Assembly (NCBI RefSeq): GCF_030709675.1
Contig: NZ_JAUZQD010000003.1
Span: 434,001-498,000, forward strand
Direction of reading: 5' to 3'
Length of the DNA stretch: 64,000 nt
Origin: Symbioplanes lichenis
GTDB lineage: Bacteria; Actinomycetota; Actinomycetes; Mycobacteriales; Micromonosporaceae
Shown here: positions 34,601 through 42,249 of the stretch, one piece after another
How the letters are laid out: each line of letters starts with the position of its first letter
Position numbering within the stretch: the stretch's first letter is position 1
Program-made: the position numbers and the translations under genes
The notes under the pieces: model-generated
The model's database searches: none
Told to the model about the DNA's origin: nothing
What the model saw: the letters and a program-made list of their open reading frames with translations, nothing else

Positions 34601-35255
34601 GGTTGTAGCTCGTCTTGTACGCCCGCCCGTTCTCCCCGCCCTCGTAGAAGTCGGCGCCGCCGTAGAGGTTGTACGCCTGCCACGTCGCGTCCGAGGTCTG
34701 GAAGAACAGGTCCGAGGTGCTCGCGTCGTTGCGCACCACGAAGATGATGTGGCTCGCGCCGCCGGTGTCGGGGCGCGTCAGCTTGGCGATGTAGACCCCC
34801 GACACCTGGCTCGCCGGGACGTCCCACGAGGCCGTGACGCCCCACTCGCCGCAGTCGAAGATGCTGGTCGTCGCGTTGGTGGCGCAGTCGGGCTGGTCGT
34901 TGGCGACCGCCACGTCCGGGGTCAGCGGGGTGATGTGCCGGGCGCCCTTGCCGTCGTACCAGCCGAGCCGGTAGACGTCGATGTCGAAGTCGAGCGCGTC
35001 CGTCTTGATCTTGAAGTCGATCCGCCGGCCGGCGTCGACGCTGATGTCGGTGCCGAAGCCCTGGATCGACTCGTCGCCCGCCCCGAGGATGTCCCACTCC
35101 TCCTTGGGCGAGCCCGGTTGGCTGTTCTCGCACACGATCGGATTGACGACGGGCGCACATGGATCCGCCGCGGCGGCCGTGGTGGTCACGAACGCACCTC
35201 CCGCCAGGCCGAGCACGACGGCCACGACAAAGGAAAGACCCCGATTGGTTGTCAT
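31623..35255 (-). CDS. secreted multidomain protein: DMFase-like domain, Ig-like domains, three DUF4082 modules
   Basis: A 1,210-aa secreted protein. Signal peptide (GLSFVVAVVLGLAGGAFVTT) ends before about residue 35. Residues 40-520 resemble the N,N-dimethylformamidase beta-subunit-like domain (GWYDGKGARH, YNLYGGADFYEGGENG, VTNGHDEYWS, LAFFSGNDVYWR). An Ig-like domain (about 530-620), DUF4082 module 1 (about 627-777), a Big_5/SbsA Ig-like domain (about 790-888), module 2 (about 895-1042) and module 3 (about 1060-1210) follow. The modules share LR/MxxYKGPGNTGTHTGxLW and VVSYFAPNGxY patterns. It is probably a cell-surface or extracellular polysaccharide-associated protein, given its place between polymerase and flippase genes. 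Enzymatic activity is unknown. ATG has GGGGGAG upstream. Confidence 0.85.
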   Translation of the reverse strand: MTTNRGLSFVVAVVLGLAGGAFVTTTAAAADPCAPVVNPIVCENSQPGSPKEEWDILGAGDESIQGFGTDISVDAGRRIDFKIKTDALDFDIDVYRLGWYDGKGARHITPLTPDVAVANDQPDCATNATTSIFDCGEWGVTASWDVPASQVSGVYIAKLTRPDTGGASHIIFVVRNDASTSDLFFQTSDATWQAYNLYGGADFYEGGENGRAYKTSYNRPFATRGAMQGRDFFFSAEYPMVRFLERNGYDLSYTTNVDSDRRGQLISNHKVFVTNGHDEYWSAAQRLHVEQARDAGTHLAFFSGNDVYWRTRYEPSTAGDPTPYRTLTCYKETWAETDTLDPTGEWTGTWRDPRFSPPATGGGNPENALIGTAYMANSTDLPMTVPAAQGKYRLWRNTTVADLTSGLATLAPHTVGYESNEDLDNGFRPAGLIRLSTTTGPTPEYLLDWGKNVAAGTTTHHMTMYRAASDALVFSAGTIQWAWGLDDYHDGDVQPVDERMQQATVNLFADMGVQPATLMGSLDPATASADTTAPTVSITSPAATTTVANGSQVTLSGSASDVGGRVAGVEVSTDAGVSWHPATGTTSWTYSFHTTGLGAQVVQVRAIDDSVNIGAPATRQFMLTGKNTLFGDRVPGTTAAGDATALELGVKFVPGVEGFVTALRFYKGPGNTGTHTGSLWNADGDRLATGIYTGETANGWQTLKLAKPVEVQPGSTYVVSYFAPNGHYAADAKALALTDGKAGPLTVPRSATTGGNGVFGYGAGFPQRSYDDTNYYVDVQFISSASAPPAPVATTPLDNASGVDPAVHPAVVFTKPLAASTIDFTVKDGTGAAVDGTVAYSAATKTATFTPADPLRAATSYTARVTATDTNGIATEEPVTWTFTVDLDPSVKKLFANDATPAVASSDETAPIEVGTRFVPLTSGKIVGLRYYQGPGNTGTHTGTLWSASEQVLRQVTFGPGSGNGWQTAVFSSPVEVEAGGSYVISYFAPNGGYAYTSNFFGSARTNGPLRAPGGANGVFRYGSSGFPAQSYGSANYWVDPLFLPDDDAAPTPVPDGVTVFGAGDLPVDVEYADEDPINVGVRIIPDVDGTITGMRFHKGPGNIGKHVGTLWTADGDPITSATFGGETASGWQSVRFPTPVAVTAGTTYVVSYHTAAGRYSATINGFAQAGVVNVPLRVPQSGGMFGYGTNGFPGQGSNHNFWVDVYFVE

Positions 35256-35302
35256 GATGTTTCTCCCCCACGCCGGCCCCCGGAAAGGCCCCCGTCGTGA
35301 AG

Positions 35303-35308
35303 CTATCG
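35303..35308 (-). promoter_or_regulatory. candidate promoter -10 (CGATAG) of the DUF4082/flippase transcript
   Basis: In the 101-base gap upstream of the DUF4082 gene, GGCGATAGCTTC on the minus strand lies about 47 bases before the ATG. It matches the recurrent CGATAG element seen before other polysaccharide genes in this window. Confidence 0.3.
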
Positions 35309-35356
35309 CCGCGTGCTCCGGTGTGACTCGGCCATTCGGTCCACAATCGCCGGTCG

Positions 35357-36727
35357 TCAGGCGAGCAATTTTCGCGGAAGTGTCGTGCGGACCATCCGGG
35401 CCGGGTGCGTCAGCCGCCACACGGCACCGGTCAGGCCGACCGTCAGGGCCAGCACCATGGTGTACGTACTGAAGCTGAGCGAGTCGAAGAAGGCGGCCAC
35501 CACCAGCGCGATGAGCTGCGTGGCGATGAGCGCGGTGCACAGGTGCCGGTCCTCGGCCGTCGCCGCCCGGCGCGCCGCGATCCACGCCAGCGCGATCGCG
35601 GAGAGGTGCAGAACGGCCAGCATGGCCACGCCCACGACGCCGGTGCTCAAGGCCTGGGCGAGCCATTGATTGTCGAGAAATTGATACTGCGGGGAGATCC
35701 AGGTGCCGGTGCCGCGCCCGAACCACGGCCTTTGCGAGAAGTAATAGCCCACCATTTCGTACCGCTTGGTGCGGGTGGTGATGCTCGTGTCGGTGCCGGC
35801 GTTGGCAAAGAGATCGACAAGCGTATTCATGAGCGACGGGCGCACGAGCATCAGGCCGGTCACGAGGACGACTCCGATGGCGGCCATGTTGTAGCGCATC
35901 CGCCAGCCCCACACCGGCAGCATGACGAGCAGGGCGATGCCGATGGCCACGAAACCCGTGCGGGAGACCGTCGCCGGGACGGCCGCCGCGACGATGACCG
36001 CGGCGACGGCGAAGAGCTGCCGGGTCCGCCGGTGCGGGGCGAACCGGGCGAAGTGGATGGCGAACGGCAGCGTCATGGCCATGACCGTGCTGAACTCGAT
36101 GTAGTGCGTCATCGTGCTCGCCACCCGGATCGCCCCGCCGCGCAGCTCGAAACCGGGCTCCACGCCGTTGGAGGAGAGCCCCGGGATCGAGATGTACTGC
36201 GTGAAGTCGAGCCAGAAGGCGAACTGCACGAGACCCAGGAAGGCGACGACCGTGGCGCACCACACGAGCACGCGCAGCACCCCGCGCAGCCGGTCCCAGT
36301 TCGGGATCCCGTCGGCCGCCGTCAGGATGACACCCGTGAAGGCCAGCGCCGCCAGCAGTGCCCGGTCGGCCCCGTTGGCCTCCATGGCCGTCAGGCCGCG
36401 CCAGTAGCCGGCCGCGTACGAGATGAGCAGCGCGACCATGTAGGCCAGGACGGTCCACCGCAGGGGTTGCGGGCCGCCGACCATGAGCCGCGGGTTGAAG
36501 CGGACCAGCACCCACCAGCACCAGAGCCCGATGCCGAGCAGCACGGCCGGGCGCCCGACCTCGCTGAGCGCCGGGATGATGAGCCGGGCCGGGATGAGCA
36601 TGATCAGGACCACCATGAGGCTGAGCAGGCCCGCCGCGTCGAGCTTGGTGAAGCGTCGCCGGCTCGCGTAGGTGGCCGGGGCGAGCAGCGACGGCTCGAG
36701 GTCGGTCGGGTGCGGCAGGACGCTCAA
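35357..36727 (-). CDS. O-antigen ligase/polymerase (Wzy_C family)
   Basis: A 456-aa membrane protein with about 11 helices and a large extracytoplasmic loop holding the Wzy_C region (FRTGFVAIGIAL-type arginine preceded by TVSRTG, and RYEMVGYYFSQRPWFGRGTGTW, with the conserved Gly-rich turn). It polymerises or ligates lipid-linked repeat units outside the membrane. The start is a TTG whose A overlaps the stop of the Wzz-like gene (TTGA), implying coupling; no ATG lies nearby. Preceding Wzz control protein fits a Wzx/Wzy-dependent assembly route. Confidence 0.85.
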   Translation of the reverse strand: MSVLPHPTDLEPSLLAPATYASRRRFTKLDAAGLLSLMVVLIMLIPARLIIPALSEVGRPAVLLGIGLWCWWVLVRFNPRLMVGGPQPLRWTVLAYMVALLISYAAGYWRGLTAMEANGADRALLAALAFTGVILTAADGIPNWDRLRGVLRVLVWCATVVAFLGLVQFAFWLDFTQYISIPGLSSNGVEPGFELRGGAIRVASTMTHYIEFSTVMAMTLPFAIHFARFAPHRRTRQLFAVAAVIVAAAVPATVSRTGFVAIGIALLVMLPVWGWRMRYNMAAIGVVLVTGLMLVRPSLMNTLVDLFANAGTDTSITTRTKRYEMVGYYFSQRPWFGRGTGTWISPQYQFLDNQWLAQALSTGVVGVAMLAVLHLSAIALAWIAARRAATAEDRHLCTALIATQLIALVVAAFFDSLSFSTYTMVLALTVGLTGAVWRLTHPARMVRTTLPRKLLA

Positions 36728-37548
36728 GGACGCTTGCTTCCGTTGGCGCCGCCGGGTGACGGCAGCACGACGGTCTCCTCGCCCGGCGGCCGGGAAATGA
36801 CCTGCGTCTCGTCGCCGGCGGAAGCCGCCGGTGCGGGGGAGCCGGCCGCCACGGCCGTCCGCTGCTTGGGCAGGACGCTGGCCACGGCCGGAACCTCGGG
36901 CGCAGGCGTGGGTGTCTCCGCCGGAGCGGCCTTCTTGCGGGAGCGGCGGCGCAGCAGGGCGTCGGCGGCCACCGTCAGCGCCGCGGCGAGCAGGGCCCCG
37001 ACCCCGGCGACCGCGATGAGCGCCCGCTTGACCTTCGAGGTCGACTCCTCGATGTTGTCGCCCAGGTCCAGCCGCCGCGCGGTGATCATCTGGTCCTTCG
37101 GGGCGCCGTAGTCCTTCTGCAGCGTCCCCACCGTGTCGGAGAAGTGCTTGATGAGCCGCTCCGACGTCAGGGTGGCCTGCGCCTCGTCGTCGCCGATGAC
37201 CTCGAAGGTGACGATCGGCAGCTGCGGGTCCTGCGTCGCCGTGAAGTCGTCGCTGAAGCCGGCGTCGTGCAGCTGCTTGACGACCTTCTGGTCCTGCACC
37301 GAGATCATGCCGGCCTTGGTCAGCGAGGCCAGCCCCAGGTCGAGCCACGGGTTACGGGCGCTGGCCTTGGTGTCGTCGACCGCCTTGGGCGTGATCGCCG
37401 GCGGCACGAGCTGGACGTAGCTGGTCGCCACGTAGTCCGGCTCCACCCGGGAGGCGACGAATCCGGTGGCGCCGATCGCCACGAGGAACAGGGGCACGGA
37501 GACATACCAACGCCGGAACATCAGCTTGGTAAGGTCCCAAAAATCCAC
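36724..37548 (-). CDS. Wzz-like chain-length determinant protein
   Basis: A 274-aa inner-membrane protein with two helices (SVPLFLVAIGATGFVASRV near 17-35 and RALIAVAGVGALLAAALTV near 175-195) enclosing an extracytoplasmic helical domain. A long cytoplasmic Pro/Ala tail follows (KKAAPAETPTPAPEVP). The topology matches Wzz/CapA-type chain-length regulators, without a fused tyrosine-kinase (BY-kinase) domain. Located immediately upstream of the polymerase gene. Confidence 0.82.
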   Translation of the reverse strand: MDFWDLTKLMFRRWYVSVPLFLVAIGATGFVASRVEPDYVATSYVQLVPPAITPKAVDDTKASARNPWLDLGLASLTKAGMISVQDQKVVKQLHDAGFSDDFTATQDPQLPIVTFEVIGDDEAQATLTSERLIKHFSDTVGTLQKDYGAPKDQMITARRLDLGDNIEESTSKVKRALIAVAGVGALLAAALTVAADALLRRRSRKKAAPAETPTPAPEVPAVASVLPKQRTAVAAGSPAPAASAGDETQVISRPPGEETVVLPSPGGANGSKRP

Positions 37549-37589
37549 TTCTACCCCTCAATAGTGGTGGTCTGCTTCAGTGTCGCCGC

Positions 37590-39410
37590 TCAGGCTTTGA
37601 TGCGATAGATGTGGTACGAGAACTCCTGGGCGAAGGTGTCCGTGATCGCGCCGCCCGCGATCGGCACCTCGCGGTCCTCGAACATGACCTCGGCCGAGGA
37701 GCCGGTGACGCCGAGGGGGAGGGTCAGCTTCTGCTCGCCCGTCCCGCCCTCGCGGCCCGGCATGGCGAAGACGTAGAACGAGCCGTCGTGCGCCTTGATC
37801 ATCGTGTCGAGCGCCGGGTTGAGCTCGAACTCGTACGACTGGGTGTTGAGCACCGGCGCCAGCTCGCGGATGCGCCGGTTGAGCTCGGTGACGACCGGCC
37901 GCACCTGGGCACCGCAGGCGTCGCGCAGCACGTGCTGGGAGACGCAGTCGCCGCCGAAGTTGTGGTTGAAGTAGAGGACGCCGCGTGCTTCGTGGACGAT
38001 CGAGTTCATGACCGCCCCGGCGATCTGGTCGCCCGTGATGGTCGGGGCATCGGCGTCCTCGAACGGATGGCCGACCTCGACGAACGCGTACACCGGCTGG
38101 CGTTTGCCGTCCATCGCGTCGACCTCGCGCATCCGGTCCATCGTCAACCCGTAGTTGGCGGCCCGGCGGCAGGTGTCCGGGGTGACGCCGAGGCGCGGCC
38201 CCTCGGAGGGGGATCCGCAGACGTTCGGATCGGTGTACCAGTAGACGTCGTTGGACACGACCGTGGTCCACGCGTTGACGAACTTGCTCGCGTCGGCGTC
38301 GGACTGCCAGAACATGATGCCCTTGCCGAAGTTGGCGTAGCGCATGCGCCCGTCGCCGGACGGCAGATCCCGCGCCAGCTTCGTCATGACGTCGAAGCCG
38401 CAGTCCTGCTTGCCCGAGCGGCAGGGCGGGCCCTCGCCGGGATACTTGCCGCTCCACGCGCCGGTGCCGGCGCCCGCCCACATGTCGACCTCGTCGTTGA
38501 GGATCCACGCGGTGGTCTCGTCCCCGCTGCCGGGGCGCTTGTCGGCCGTCATCGCGTGCATGCCGTTGCTCCGGATCAGCTTCAGGTCGGAGTCGGCGGT
38601 CAGCATCACGTAGGTGTTGAGCCCCGCCGACCGGTCCAGGTCGATGTCGGCCTGGGAGTGGACGCCCTCGTACCAGACGCCGATCGGGAAGAAATCCGGA
38701 TCGGTCCACTTCTTCGCGTACTTGGCGTAGTAGCCGGGACCGCCCTCCCACGGCACGCGCGGCAGGTCGAGGTCGGTCGCCGCGGCCGCCTGCGGGGGGA
38801 CGACGCTCGGCGCCGCCATGCCGGGTACGAACACCACGTCGACCCAGTAGTTGCTGGACGAGAAGCTCTGCGTGGGGAAGTCGCCCTCCCCGTACGCGTA
38901 GAGCCCCGCCCCGGACGTCACCAGCGGTCCCGCCTCGGCCGCCCGGTCGGCGAACCAGCCGGCGCTCACCTTATAGCGCGACGTGTGGTACGAGACGACG
39001 TACTCGCGGCCGGGCTCGAGACCGACCGGTGCGGGCAGCGCCACCTCCTGCCAGCCGGCGGGCGACTCCCGCTCGACGTCGGCCGAGGCGAGCTTCTCGC
39101 CCTTGCCCGTCCACAGCGTGACGCGGTGCGGTCCGAGGTCGCCGTCGGCCTTGAGGAAGCGTACGGCGGTCAGCGTCCCCGCCTGCCGGGTGGCGAACCG
39201 CAGGCCCAGCTCCACCGGGCGCTCGGCCGGATCCATGGTGGCCCCGGCGGTGTCCGTGGCGGCGAAGAACGAGACCGAGGCGGCCCGGCTCGGCGCCGGG
39301 GTGGCCACCGGCTTGTCGTCGCGCCGGAGAACGGCGACCGTCAGGGCCGCGGCCAGCAGGACGACGGCGGCGCCGGCAGTGATGACGATCCGGGTGCGGG
39401 TGCCCGTCAC
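37590..39410 (-). CDS. membrane-anchored DUF4082 protein with TIM-barrel-like glycosidase domain
   Basis: A 606-aa protein with one N-terminal transmembrane helix (IVITAGAAVVLLAAALTVAV). A single DUF4082 module (about residues 45-195; LTAVRFLKADGDLGPHRVTLW, YVVSYHTSRYKVSAGWF, SSSNYWVDVVF) precedes a domain that looks like a (beta/alpha)8 glycosidase: FFPIGVWYEGVHSQADIDLD, GLNTYVMLTAD, AWILNDEVDMW and VYAFVEVGHPFED. It may cleave or trim the exported polysaccharide. The catalytic residues cannot be assigned with certainty. GTG start overlaps the glycosyltransferase stop. Confidence 0.78.
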   Translation of the reverse strand: MTGTRTRIVITAGAAVVLLAAALTVAVLRRDDKPVATPAPSRAASVSFFAATDTAGATMDPAERPVELGLRFATRQAGTLTAVRFLKADGDLGPHRVTLWTGKGEKLASADVERESPAGWQEVALPAPVGLEPGREYVVSYHTSRYKVSAGWFADRAAEAGPLVTSGAGLYAYGEGDFPTQSFSSSNYWVDVVFVPGMAAPSVVPPQAAAATDLDLPRVPWEGGPGYYAKYAKKWTDPDFFPIGVWYEGVHSQADIDLDRSAGLNTYVMLTADSDLKLIRSNGMHAMTADKRPGSGDETTAWILNDEVDMWAGAGTGAWSGKYPGEGPPCRSGKQDCGFDVMTKLARDLPSGDGRMRYANFGKGIMFWQSDADASKFVNAWTTVVSNDVYWYTDPNVCGSPSEGPRLGVTPDTCRRAANYGLTMDRMREVDAMDGKRQPVYAFVEVGHPFEDADAPTITGDQIAGAVMNSIVHEARGVLYFNHNFGGDCVSQHVLRDACGAQVRPVVTELNRRIRELAPVLNTQSYEFELNPALDTMIKAHDGSFYVFAMPGREGGTGEQKLTLPLGVTGSSAEVMFEDREVPIAGGAITDTFAQEFSYHIYRIKA

Positions 39411-40270
39411 GGCCGCTTCGCCAGGGAGTCGTCCGCGCGGCGCTGCCCCGGGATCGCCGGACGCCCCCAGCCCGACCGCACGTCCCACGACGGCGACCGC
39501 CGTTTGCGCTCGGCCAGCAGCACGACGGCGACGTAGACCACCGCCGCCGGGGCGAGCCACGGCCGGCGCAGCACGACGTCCCGCAGCCACGACGTGTTGT
39601 CGGGCGTCACGGCCGTGCGGAACGGGCTCGTCGCCAGCCAGCGCTGGAACTCGTCGTTGCCGTCGCGGGCCCGGGCTACCCGGCGGATCAGGTCGCCGGC
39701 CGTGCGCGGCGCGATCACGCGTACCGGCACGTCGATCTCTGCCTTCTCGGCGGGCGCGACGATCGCGTCGAGGAACATGTCGTCGGCGGTCAGCGGCGGG
39801 AAGTCGGTGAACCGGGCCCGGGCCGCCGCGGAGAGCGCGATGACGCCTCGCCCGAACAGCCGCCCGCGGAAGACCGGCAGGCGCGCGTTGACGGCGTAAT
39901 AGGCCCGCACCGGCCACGAGCTGTGGGACGCGTCGACGACGGGCCGGGGGACCGCCGCCTCGATGCCCGGCCGCGTCACGGCCTCGGCCAGCCGCCGGAT
40001 CAGCTCGGGATCGGCGGGAACGTCGGCGTCCAGATAGATGCGCACGTCGCCGGAGGCGACCCGGTCGGCCGCGCTGAGGGCGGCGGTCTTCGACGGCGTG
40101 GCCACCTCGACCACGCGCGCGCCCAGCGACCGGGCCGTCTCGGCGGTGCGGTCGGTGCAGCCGTTGGCGGCGACGACAATCTCCGTCGCCGGGCTCCCGG
40201 ACAGCCTGCGCAGGGCAATTCCGATCCCCGCCTCCTCGTTGAAGGCAGGGATCAGCACGCTCACGGTCAT
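39407..40270 (-). CDS. glycosyltransferase family 2
   Basis: A 287-aa GT-A enzyme: VSVLIPAFNEEAGIGIALRR, EIVVAANGCTDRTAETAR, VRIYLDADVPADPEL (DxD-like metal site) and TADDMFLDAIVA. A C-terminal hydrophobic segment (WLAPAAVVYVAVVLLAE) suggests membrane attachment. Start taken at ATG 40270, which gives the canonical GT2 N-terminus; an earlier in-frame start at 40345 would add 25 residues with no domain. First gene of a minus-strand group with the DUF4082 protein. Confidence 0.85.
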   Translation of the reverse strand: MTVSVLIPAFNEEAGIGIALRRLSGSPATEIVVAANGCTDRTAETARSLGARVVEVATPSKTAALSAADRVASGDVRIYLDADVPADPELIRRLAEAVTRPGIEAAVPRPVVDASHSSWPVRAYYAVNARLPVFRGRLFGRGVIALSAAARARFTDFPPLTADDMFLDAIVAPAEKAEIDVPVRVIAPRTAGDLIRRVARARDGNDEFQRWLATSPFRTAVTPDNTSWLRDVVLRRPWLAPAAVVYVAVVLLAERKRRSPSWDVRSGWGRPAIPGQRRADDSLAKRP

Positions 40271-40383
40271 GCTGTGATGCTGGCGCCCGCATTGGCCGAC
40301 GGGAATGGGGCGAATGGCCGAGGGCTTATCGCATAGTCGACACACGTATCGGCCGAACGTCGCCTTGCTCCGATCGCCTCCGT

Positions 40384-40389
40384 CGATAG
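40384..40389 (+). promoter_or_regulatory. candidate promoter -10 (CGATAG) for wecG-like gene
   Basis: CGTCGATAGGTTGC lies nine bases before the GTG of the next gene, a distance compatible with a leaderless or near-leaderless transcript. The same element appears upstream of the amino-sugar operon at 15785. The 128-base divergent gap holds no other recognisable feature. Confidence 0.35.
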
Positions 40390-40398
40390 GTTGCTGAT

Positions 40399-41217
40399 GT
40401 GAAGGTGACTCAGGATGCCTCCGATTCCCTTGTCCCGCAACGAGTTCCGGTGTTGTTGTCTAGTGTCCATTTTGACCCTCTGCGTGAGTCCGAGGTTGTC
40501 ACGCGGGTGCTTGCCGAGCTGGCCGCCGGGCGTGGCGGAAATATCGTCACCCCCAATGTGGACATTCTGCGGCGAGTCGTGCGAGACGCCGAATCCCGGC
40601 ACCTTCTGGAATCGTCCGAAATCGTGGTGGCCGACGGCAAACCCCTCGTCTGGGCCAGCCGGATAGCCGGAAATCCCCTGCCCGAACGGGTGGCCGGCGC
40701 GGATCTCATCTGGAGCCTTTCCGCCGGAATGGCCGACGCGGGCCGCAGCGTCTATCTGCTCGGCGGCGAGCCCGGCACCGCCACGCGCGCCGCGGACGTG
40801 CTGCGCGAGCGCTTCCCGGCCCTCAAGATCGCCGGGCAGCTGAGTCCCTCGCTGGGCTTCGACACCCGCCCCGAGGAGTACGCGGAGGTCTGCGCCGAGG
40901 TCGCCGGGGCCGCCCCGGACTTCGTGTTCGCGGGCTTCGGCTTCCCCAAGCAGGAGCGCGTCATCGCCCGGCTGCGCCCCGAGCTGCCCCAGACCTGGTT
41001 CATGGGCTGCGGCGCCGCGATCGGCTTCGTGGCGGGCGTGCACTCCCGGGCGCCGGGCTGGATGCAGGAGCGCGGCCTGGAATGGGTGCACCGGCTCGTC
41101 AGCGAGCCGCGCCGGCTGATGCGGCGCTATCTCGTCGACGACGTGCCGTTCGCCGTCCGGCTGCTGGCCGGCAGCGCGCGCACCCGCGTCCGGGGCACCG
41201 CGGGGGTAACCCGGTGA
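40399..41217 (+). CDS. WecG/TagA/CpsF-family glycosyltransferase
   Basis: A 272-aa GT26 enzyme that transfers a sugar, often N-acetylmannosamine(uronate), to lipid-linked N-acetylglucosamine. Motifs: GGNIVTPNVDILRRV, VVADGKPLVWASRI, RVAGADLIW, VYLLGGEPGTATRAADVL, FVFAGFGFPKQERVI (the GxPKQE signature) and GCGAAIGFVAG. The GTG start lies close to a candidate promoter. Overlaps the following glycosyltransferase by GTGA. Confidence 0.92.
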   Translation: MKVTQDASDSLVPQRVPVLLSSVHFDPLRESEVVTRVLAELAAGRGGNIVTPNVDILRRVVRDAESRHLLESSEIVVADGKPLVWASRIAGNPLPERVAGADLIWSLSAGMADAGRSVYLLGGEPGTATRAADVLRERFPALKIAGQLSPSLGFDTRPEEYAEVCAEVAGAAPDFVFAGFGFPKQERVIARLRPELPQTWFMGCGAAIGFVAGVHSRAPGWMQERGLEWVHRLVSEPRRLMRRYLVDDVPFAVRLLAGSARTRVRGTAGVTR

Positions 41218-42188
41218 ACCGGCCCGACGTCTCCGTCGTCATCGTCTCCTACAACACCAGCGAGCTGACCCGGCGCTGTTTGCGCGAGCTGATCGCCAGC
41301 CGCACGCCCGACGTGGCGTTCGACATCACGGTGGTCGACAACGCCTCCTCCGACGACTCCGCCGGTGCGATCGCCCGGGACTTCCCGGAGGTCCGGCTGA
41401 TCCGCCTGGCGGAGAACGTCGGCTGGGGGCGGGGCATCAACCGCGGAGCAGCCGCCAGTACGGGACGGCACCTGCTCTTCCTCAACCCGGACACCGTGCC
41501 GGTGGGGCACCCCGTGACCGAGCTCGCCCGTTTCGCCCGGCTGCACCCGCGGCACCGGATCTACACCGGGCGCACACTGCACGCCGACGGCACCGACGAC
41601 CTGTACTGCGCCTGGGGCCTGCCGAGCCTGCGCGGTTACGTGGGTTTCGCCACCGGGCTGTCCACCGTCTTCCCGGGCAGCGCGTGGTTCAACCCCGAGG
41701 GGCTGCCCGGCTACGACCGGAGCAGCGTCCGGGAGGTCCCGGCCGTGTCCGGGTGCTGCATGCTCGTCGAGCGCGGGCTCTTCGACGAGCTGGGCGGCTT
41801 CGACCCGCAGTACTTCCTCTACAGCGACGACATCGACCTGTGCACGCGAGCCGCGGCGCTGGGCGCGCGCCCGGTGGTGGTGTCCGATGCGGCCGTCGTG
41901 CACGTGGGGGGCGCCTCGTCGAGCTCCGAGGGGCAGCGCGTGAAGATCCTGCGCGGCAAGGCTACGTACGTACGCAATCATTGGTCGTCTCCCCGCGCCC
42001 GGCTGGCGCTGTCCCTCCTCAAGGCGGGGGTGGGGTTGCGCGCGGCCGGGAAGGCCGTCCTGGGCCGGGATCGCGCGCGGGGGGTGGACTGGGCGGCGGT
42101 GTGGCGGGAGCGGGCCGTGTGGTCCGCCGGGTGGCCGCCCGTCGACGAGCCCCGGCCGCCGCGCAGCGCCCTGGTCCCCACTCCCTGA
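41214..42188 (+). CDS. glycosyltransferase family 2 (rhamnosyltransferase-like)
   Basis: A 324-aa GT-A enzyme of the WbbL/rhamnosyltransferase type: VSVVIVSYNTSELTRRCLREL, ITVVDNASSDDSAGAI, LAENVGWGRGINRGA, LFLNPDTVP (DxD variant), GCCMLVERGLFDELGGFDPQYFLYSDDIDLCTRA, shown in parts (GGFDPQYFLYSDDIDLC). With rmlABCD nearby, dTDP-rhamnose is a plausible donor. Ends in a strong terminator shared with the convergent phosphotransferase gene. Confidence 0.9.
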   Translation: MNRPDVSVVIVSYNTSELTRRCLRELIASRTPDVAFDITVVDNASSDDSAGAIARDFPEVRLIRLAENVGWGRGINRGAAASTGRHLLFLNPDTVPVGHPVTELARFARLHPRHRIYTGRTLHADGTDDLYCAWGLPSLRGYVGFATGLSTVFPGSAWFNPEGLPGYDRSSVREVPAVSGCCMLVERGLFDELGGFDPQYFLYSDDIDLCTRAAALGARPVVVSDAAVVHVGGASSSSEGQRVKILRGKATYVRNHWSSPRARLALSLLKAGVGLRAAGKAVLGRDRARGVDWAAVWRERAVWSAGWPPVDEPRPPRSALVPTP

Positions 42189-42206
42189 CCTTCCGCCTGT
42201 CGCAGG

Positions 42207-42240
42207 AAAGGCCGGCTCCCCGCGAGGGGAACCGGCCTTT
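42207..42240. terminator. bidirectional rho-independent-like terminator
   Basis: A long stem (AAAGGCCGG on the left, CCGGCCTTT on the right) with an inner TCCCC/GGGGA helix and GCGA loop lies between convergent genes. It reads as a terminator on both strands, each ending in a short T run. Confidence 0.88.
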
Positions 42241-42249
42241 CCGTGTGCG

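Noticed and set aside
31356..35300. A 1,314-codon plus-strand frame across the flippase and DUF4082 genes
   Set aside because: Its translation is low-complexity Arg/Val/His with no motifs, while the minus strand encodes signal peptide, Ig-like and DUF4082 domains.
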